Shown: piece by piece, positions 1 to 3,714 of the stretch
Layout: each line of letters starts with the position of its first letter
Position numbering within the stretch: the first letter of the stretch is position 1
Source: Candidatus Dormiibacterota bacterium
GTDB lineage: Bacteria; Chloroflexota; Dormibacteria; Aeolococcales; Aeolococcaceae
NCBI GenBank assembly: GCA_003170875.1
Contig: PMYJ01000084.1
Location: forward strand, 1 to 5,918
DNA length: 5,918 nucleotides
Direction: 5' to 3'
The notes under the pieces: model-generated
What the model saw: the letters and a program-made list of their open reading frames with translations, nothing else
Told to the model about the DNA's origin: nothing
The model's database searches: none
Made by a program: the position numbers and the translations under genes

Positions 1-2439
1 CACCACACCTTCTTCGAGATGCTCGGTAACTGGTCGATCGGCGACTACTTCAAGCAAGGCGCTATCGAGATGGCGTGGGAGCTGCTCACCCAGGGCTTCG
101 GTCTGGAGCCGGACCGGCTCTGGCCCTCGATCTACCCGGACGACGGCGACTCCCTCGACATCTGGACCAATCAGATCGGCGTCGCCGATCGCCGCGTGGC
201 CCGTCTGAAGGACAACTGGTGGCAGGCCGGGCCCACCGGACCGTGCGGTTACGACAGCGAGATCTACTTCGACTTCGGCGGGCCCTGCTCCTGCGGGCGG
301 CCCGCATGCACCCCCCAGGACGAATGCGGTGGTGATCGATGGATCGAGATCTGGAACCTGGTCTTCATGGAGTTCGACCAGGCCGAGGATGGCTCCAGGA
401 CACTGCTCCCGAAGCGCACCGTGGACACCGGCATGGGGCTGGAGCGGATCGCCGCCGTCCTCCAGGGGGTCCGGTGCAACTACGAGAGCGACCTCTTCGC
501 CCCTATCGTCGCCGGGCTCGACCGTCGCGCCGCCGGTGGCGGTGAGCCGGCCCGGCGGGCGCGTTCGCTCCGGGTGCTCGCCGACCATGCACGAGGCGCG
601 ACCTTCCTGATCGCCGAGGGCGTCCTGCCCGGTAACGAGGGGCGCGGCTACGTCCTCCGGCGGGTCATCCGGCGGGCGGCGCTCCACGCCCGCAGGGTCG
701 AGCTGGAGGGCGGCCTCTCGGCCGCGGTCGCCGACGTGGTCGCGACCCTGCAGGACGCGTATCCCGAGCTGGTCCAGCACCGGAAGTTGGCCGCGGCGAC
801 CATTCGGGGGGAGGAGGAGGTCTTCGCCCGGACCGTCGAGGCGGGCACCGACCGGCTGGAGGAGCTCCTCGCCGGCGGGGCCAGCGCGATCTCGGGAGAG
901 GACGCTTTCCGTCTCTACGATACCTTTGGGCTCCCGGTGGAGTTAACCGTCGAGATGGCAGGGGAACGCGGCGTCTCGGTGGATCGGGCCGGCTTTGACG
1001 CGGCCCTCCAGGCCCAGCGTGAGCGCAGCCGGGCGCGCCGGCCGGTGGGCGGCTGGACCTCCGTTGCCCCTGGGCAAGGCGGCATGTCCGCCAAGTTGAC
1101 TTCGAGCGCCAGCCTGAGCTCCATCGCTCCTGGCCGGGGAGGCGCCTCCGCTGCGCTGACGGTGAGCCTGGACACCACCTTCGTGGGCTACGAGACGACC
1201 ACTGCTGAGGCGCGCGTCATCCACATCGGCGCCGCCGGCGAGCGCGAATCCCTAGCGGTGGGGGAGGAGGACGTCGTCTTCCTCGACGCCTCCCCCTTCT
1301 ATGCCGAATCCGGCGGTCAGGTCGGCGACGCGGGCACGCTGAGCTGGGAGGGCGGCCGTGCCCGCGTGCTCGACTGCCTCCAGCTGGTGGACGGGCCGGT
1401 CCGGGGAAGGGCTCACCGGGCCCGGGTGGAGGCCGGCACCCTGCGCCGGGGCGAGACGGTCAGCGCCGAGGTCGACCCGGAGCGCCGCGCCGCGACGGCT
1501 CGGCACCACAGCGCCACCCACCTGCTCCACCGGGCGCTCCGCGATACCCTCGGGGAGACCGTGGTGCAGCGAGGCTCATTCGTCGGGCCCGATCACGCCA
1601 CCTTCGACTTCAGCTTCCCCCGCGGATTGACCCCCGAGGAGAATCAGATCGTCGAGCGCCGCGTCAACGCCGCTGTTCGCGACAATCTCGTCCGCAACGT
1701 GCGGGAGATGCCGGTCGCCGAGGCCCAGGCGTCGGGGGCGATGGCGCTCTTCGGAGAGAAGTACGGCGAGCTGGTGCGGGTGGTCGACTTCGGTGGCTGG
1801 TCGCGAGAGCTCTGCGGCGGCACCCACGTCGGGCGCAGCGGCGACATCGGGGCGGTGATCGTGGTCTCCGAGACCTCGATCGGGCAGGGCACGCGGCGCA
1901 TCGAGATGGTCGCCGGCGGCGCCGCGGTGGGGCGTTGGGAGGAGTCGGAAGCGCTCCTCCGCGAGACCGCCCGATCCCTGAGGGCGCGCCTCGACGAGGT
2001 CCCGGATCGGGTGGCGCGCCTGCTCGAGCAGAACCGCGAGCTGCAGCGGAGGCCCCGCGAGGGCGGGGGAGATGCGGTGAGCGCCGCTCTCCGCTCCGTC
2101 GAGGTGGCTCAGGCTGGCACGGTGGCTCTTGCCGTCGCCGATGATCCGGCGCTCAGCGGGGACGATGCCGCCGCCCTGGTGGATCGGATCTTCGCCGATC
2201 GCCTCGGAGGCGACGGGATCGCCGTCGTGTTCGGGGAGGGGACGGTCTGTGCCAAGGCGGGTGGAGCGGCTCTCGCTGCCGGGGTCGACGCCGGACGCCT
2301 GGTCCGCACCGCCACGCAGGCGTCCGGGGGCAAGGGCGGTGGCCAGCCGGGCTTCGGCCGCGGGGGGCTCGGAGACCCGGGCCGGCGCGCCGAGGCGGTG
2401 GCCGCCCTCCGGTCCGCGCTGGAGGAGCTGGCGCGGTGA
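1..2439 (+). CDS. alaS: Alanyl-tRNA synthetase, 5'-truncated by window edge
   Basis: Class II synthetase that charges tRNA-Ala with alanine in the cytoplasm and edits mischarged Ser/Gly. The reading frame is open from base 1 (it begins HHTFFEMLGNW), so the gene starts upstream; comparison with recalled E. coli AlaRS suggests about 86 N-terminal residues are missing. The window holds 812 residues. Numbering from base 1: TGPCGYDSEIYFD near 79-91, IEIWNLVFMEF near 115-125 and class II motif 3 GMGLERI at 144-150 form the catalytic core. A helical tRNA-recognition region follows to about 345. The editing domain carries the zinc/catalytic signatures HSATH (503-507) and CGGTH (605-609), both intact. 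A short coiled-coil linker leads to a C-Ala/DHHA1 domain with the glycine-rich GGKGGG (776-781). Oddities are a Cys cluster (C96, C98, C103, C109), a repeat-bearing expansion at about residues 351-387, and GGQPGFGRGG where GGRPDMAQ-type sequence is usual. The stop overlaps the next gene's GTG. Identification is secure. Confidence 0.98.
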   Translation, partial: HHTFFEMLGNWSIGDYFKQGAIEMAWELLTQGFGLEPDRLWPSIYPDDGDSLDIWTNQIGVADRRVARLKDNWWQAGPTGPCGYDSEIYFDFGGPCSCGRPACTPQDECGGDRWIEIWNLVFMEFDQAEDGSRTLLPKRTVDTGMGLERIAAVLQGVRCNYESDLFAPIVAGLDRRAAGGGEPARRARSLRVLADHARGATFLIAEGVLPGNEGRGYVLRRVIRRAALHARRVELEGGLSAAVADVVATLQDAYPELVQHRKLAAATIRGEEEVFARTVEAGTDRLEELLAGGASAISGEDAFRLYDTFGLPVELTVEMAGERGVSVDRAGFDAALQAQRERSRARRPVGGWTSVAPGQGGMSAKLTSSASLSSIAPGRGGASAALTVSLDTTFVGYETTTAEARVIHIGAAGERESLAVGEEDVVFLDASPFYAESGGQVGDAGTLSWEGGRARVLDCLQLVDGPVRGRAHRARVEAGTLRRGETVSAEVDPERRAATARHHSATHLLHRALRDTLGETVVQRGSFVGPDHATFDFSFPRGLTPEENQIVERRVNAAVRDNLVRNVREMPVAEAQASGAMALFGEKYGELVRVVDFGGWSRELCGGTHVGRSGDIGAVIVVSETSIGQGTRRIEMVAGGAAVGRWEESEALLRETARSLRARLDEVPDRVARLLEQNRELQRRPREGGGDAVSAALRSVEVAQAGTVALAVADDPALSGDDAAALVDRIFADRLGGDGIAVVFGEGTVCAKAGGAALAAGVDAGRLVRTATQASGGKGGGQPGFGRGGLGDPGRRAEAVAALRSALEELAR
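1060..1160 (+). repeat. Degenerate 60-bp-period direct repeat with palindromes, inside alaS
   Basis: Two related segments, 1060-1100 and 1120-1160, lie exactly 60 bp (20 codons) apart in the same orientation and frame. By hand count 27 of 41 bases match. The proteins read SVAPGQGGMSAKLT and SIAPGRGGASAALT, 10 of 14 identical. Each copy has an inverted repeat at the equivalent position: GGCGG/CCGCC around a 5-nt loop at 1078-1092 in copy 1, and the perfect 12-bp palindrome GGAGGCGCCTCC at 1138-1149 in copy 2. Copy 1 has a second inverted repeat, TTGCCC/GGGCAA, at 1064-1077. The repeats sit in the linker between the helical tRNA-recognition and editing domains, which is about 27 residues longer here than in recalled E. 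coli AlaRS. It could be an in-frame palindromic element or simply a drifted tandem duplication in a tolerant linker. Confidence 0.7.
2421..2427 (+). promoter_or_regulatory. Strong ribosome binding site deciding the GTG start at 2436
   Basis: GGAGGAG lies inside the last codons of alaS, with 8 nt between it and the GTG at 2436. This is near-ideal Shine-Dalgarno sequence and spacing. The alternative in-frame ATG at 2460 has only a weak purine stretch (GCAAGAAG) upstream. The GTG overlaps the alaS TGA as GTGA, so ribosomes ending alaS can re-initiate directly. Confidence 0.8.
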
Positions 2440-3701
2440 TCGGACGCAAGAAGTTCACCATGCTGCGGCGCCGCAACGAGTTCCACAGCCACTACACCGT
2501 GCTCGACATCGGCACCGAGTTCGTCAAGGCGCTGGTGGTGAAACGGGAGGACGGGACCGGCATCGTCATCGGCGTCGGCAAGGTGCGCCAGTCCCTCTCC
2601 GACATGCAGTCGGGAGCGGTCGCCGACATCCAGGGCGTCATCGACAACTGCGATCGGGCGCTCACCGAGGCCGAGGACATGTGCGGGGCGATCCCCGGCC
2701 AGGTGGTGATGGGCATCGCCGGGGAGCAGGTGCGTGGCTTCAGCACCACCATGACCATGCCCCGCTCCCAGCCCCAGGCCCGGATCACCCAGGCCGACGT
2801 CGCCACGGCGCTCCAGACCGTCCAGCGCCGCGCTCTCAAGGAGGCGGTGCGCCAGATGTCCCACGAGCTGGGCGTGGCCGAGGTCAACGTCAAGCTCGTC
2901 CACAGCAGCATCACCTCGGTGCACATCGACGGCTACGCGGTGACCAACCCGCTCGACTTCCAGGGCCAGGTCCTGGAGATCTCCGTCTTCAACACCTTCG
3001 CCCCGCTCACCCACATCGGAGCCCTCCAGACCATCGCTCAGGAGCTGGACCTGGAGCTGGTGGCGACCGTCGCCGAGCCCTATGCGCTCACCCGCGGCTG
3101 CGCCACCGAGGATGTGTACGAATTAGGGGGCATCTACATCGACGTCGGCGGTGGCACCACCGACATCGCCGTCGTCCGCCGTGGCATCGAGGCCATCCGG
3201 ATGTTTGCCCTGGGAGGCCGCTCCTTCACCCGCCGGCTCGCCAACGAGATGGGGATGAGCCTGGAGGAGGCCGAGCGTTTCAAGCTGGCCCACGCCGAGG
3301 GGCGTCTCCCAGCCGAGCAGGACGCCCTCGCTCACGCCACCCTGGAGCCGACCGCGGAAGTGCTCGCTCAGGGGGTCGCGCTGACCCTCGAGGAGCTGTC
3401 GGGCAAGGAGCCGCTACCTCCCGCGCTGTATGTCGCCGGCGGTGGGGCGGGCCTGCCCGAGGTCGCCGAGCAGCTCTCGGCCGTCGACTGGCCCGAGATG
3501 CTGCCGATGAGCCGCCAGCCGACGGTCAGGGTGCTCGGCCCCAGCGACGTCCAGGGGATCCACGATTCCACCGGCCTGCTGGTCGGGAGTCAGGATGTGA
3601 CCCCGATGGGGCTTGCGTATCATGCGGTGTCCCTGGAAGATGACGCGGACCAGCCTCTGGGCGGTCTGATGCGCCGCGTCATGAAGGCGATGAAGGTGTG
3701 A
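2436..3701 (+). CDS. FtsA-family actin-like ATPase (FtsA/PilM-type)
   Basis: A 421-residue actin-fold ATPase, close to E. coli FtsA in length. Visible elements in order: a basic N-terminal extension (1-14); phosphate-1 motif LDIGTEFVKALV (23-34); the SHS2/1C subdomain typical of FtsA and PilM (about 87-190, from IPGQVVMGIAGEQVRG to the strands ending VFNTFAP); phosphate-2 motif IDVGGGTTDIAV (235-246), followed by the FtsA-like stretch ALGGRSFTRRLANEMG; and adenosine motif LYVAGGGAGLPEV (331-343). The tail PLGGLMRRVMKAMKV (407-421) resembles the basic amphipathic helix by which FtsA binds the inner membrane. No signal peptide or transmembrane helix is present, so it should act at the cytoplasmic membrane face. 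GTG 2436 is chosen for its ideal ribosome binding site and GTGA overlap with alaS. FtsA normally tethers FtsZ; with no division or pilus genes here, it may instead serve the bitopic protein encoded 13 nt downstream. It could be the sole FtsA, a paralogue or a PilM-like protein; family assignment is firm, exact role is not. Confidence 0.9.
   Translation: MIGRKKFTMLRRRNEFHSHYTVLDIGTEFVKALVVKREDGTGIVIGVGKVRQSLSDMQSGAVADIQGVIDNCDRALTEAEDMCGAIPGQVVMGIAGEQVRGFSTTMTMPRSQPQARITQADVATALQTVQRRALKEAVRQMSHELGVAEVNVKLVHSSITSVHIDGYAVTNPLDFQGQVLEISVFNTFAPLTHIGALQTIAQELDLELVATVAEPYALTRGCATEDVYELGGIYIDVGGGTTDIAVVRRGIEAIRMFALGGRSFTRRLANEMGMSLEEAERFKLAHAEGRLPAEQDALAHATLEPTAEVLAQGVALTLEELSGKEPLPPALYVAGGGAGLPEVAEQLSAVDWPEMLPMSRQPTVRVLGPSDVQGIHDSTGLLVGSQDVTPMGLAYHAVSLEDDADQPLGGLMRRVMKAMKV
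3654..3698 (+). other. Putative amphipathic membrane-targeting tail of the FtsA-like protein
   Basis: The last 15 codons encode PLGGLMRRVMKAMKV, with four basic residues interleaved with Leu, Met and Val after a Gly-Gly hinge and an acidic linker (EDDADQ). The composition and extreme C-terminal position match the membrane-targeting helix known in FtsA. PilM proteins generally lack such a tail, so it favours an FtsA-like mode of membrane attachment. The assignment is by pattern only. Confidence 0.6.
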
Positions 3702-3702
3702 T

Positions 3703-3706
3703 GAGG
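3703..3706 (+). promoter_or_regulatory. Ribosome binding site deciding the ATG start at 3715
   Basis: GAGG with 8 nt to the ATG at 3715 supports that start. A competing ATG at 3701, overlapping the upstream stop as TGATG, opens only nine codons before TGA at 3728-3730, so it cannot be the gene start. The 13-nt gap to the FtsA-like stop suggests coupled or shared translation. Confidence 0.65.
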
Positions 3707-3714
3707 CCTGCTGA

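Noticed and set aside
1064..1149. Rho-independent terminator or regulatory hairpins within alaS
   Set aside because: The inverted repeats have short stems, no following T-run, and lie inside a continuous essential reading frame. They are better treated as part of the repeat element.
2460..2462. ATG 2460 as the start of the FtsA-like gene
   Set aside because: The upstream sequence is a weak ribosome binding site, whereas GTG 2436 has GGAGGAG at 8-nt spacing and overlaps the alaS stop.
2109..3014. 301-codon open frame on - strand
   Set aside because: Antisense to alaS and the FtsA-like gene. The His/Asp/Gly/Leu-rich composition is typical of the complement of high-GC codons and shows no recognisable motif.
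2129..3643. 504-codon open frame on + strand overlapping alaS and the FtsA-like gene
   Set aside because: It is out of frame with two well-recognised genes, and its product is Arg/Pro/Gly/His-rich with no domain, as expected for a shifted frame of GC-rich coding DNA.
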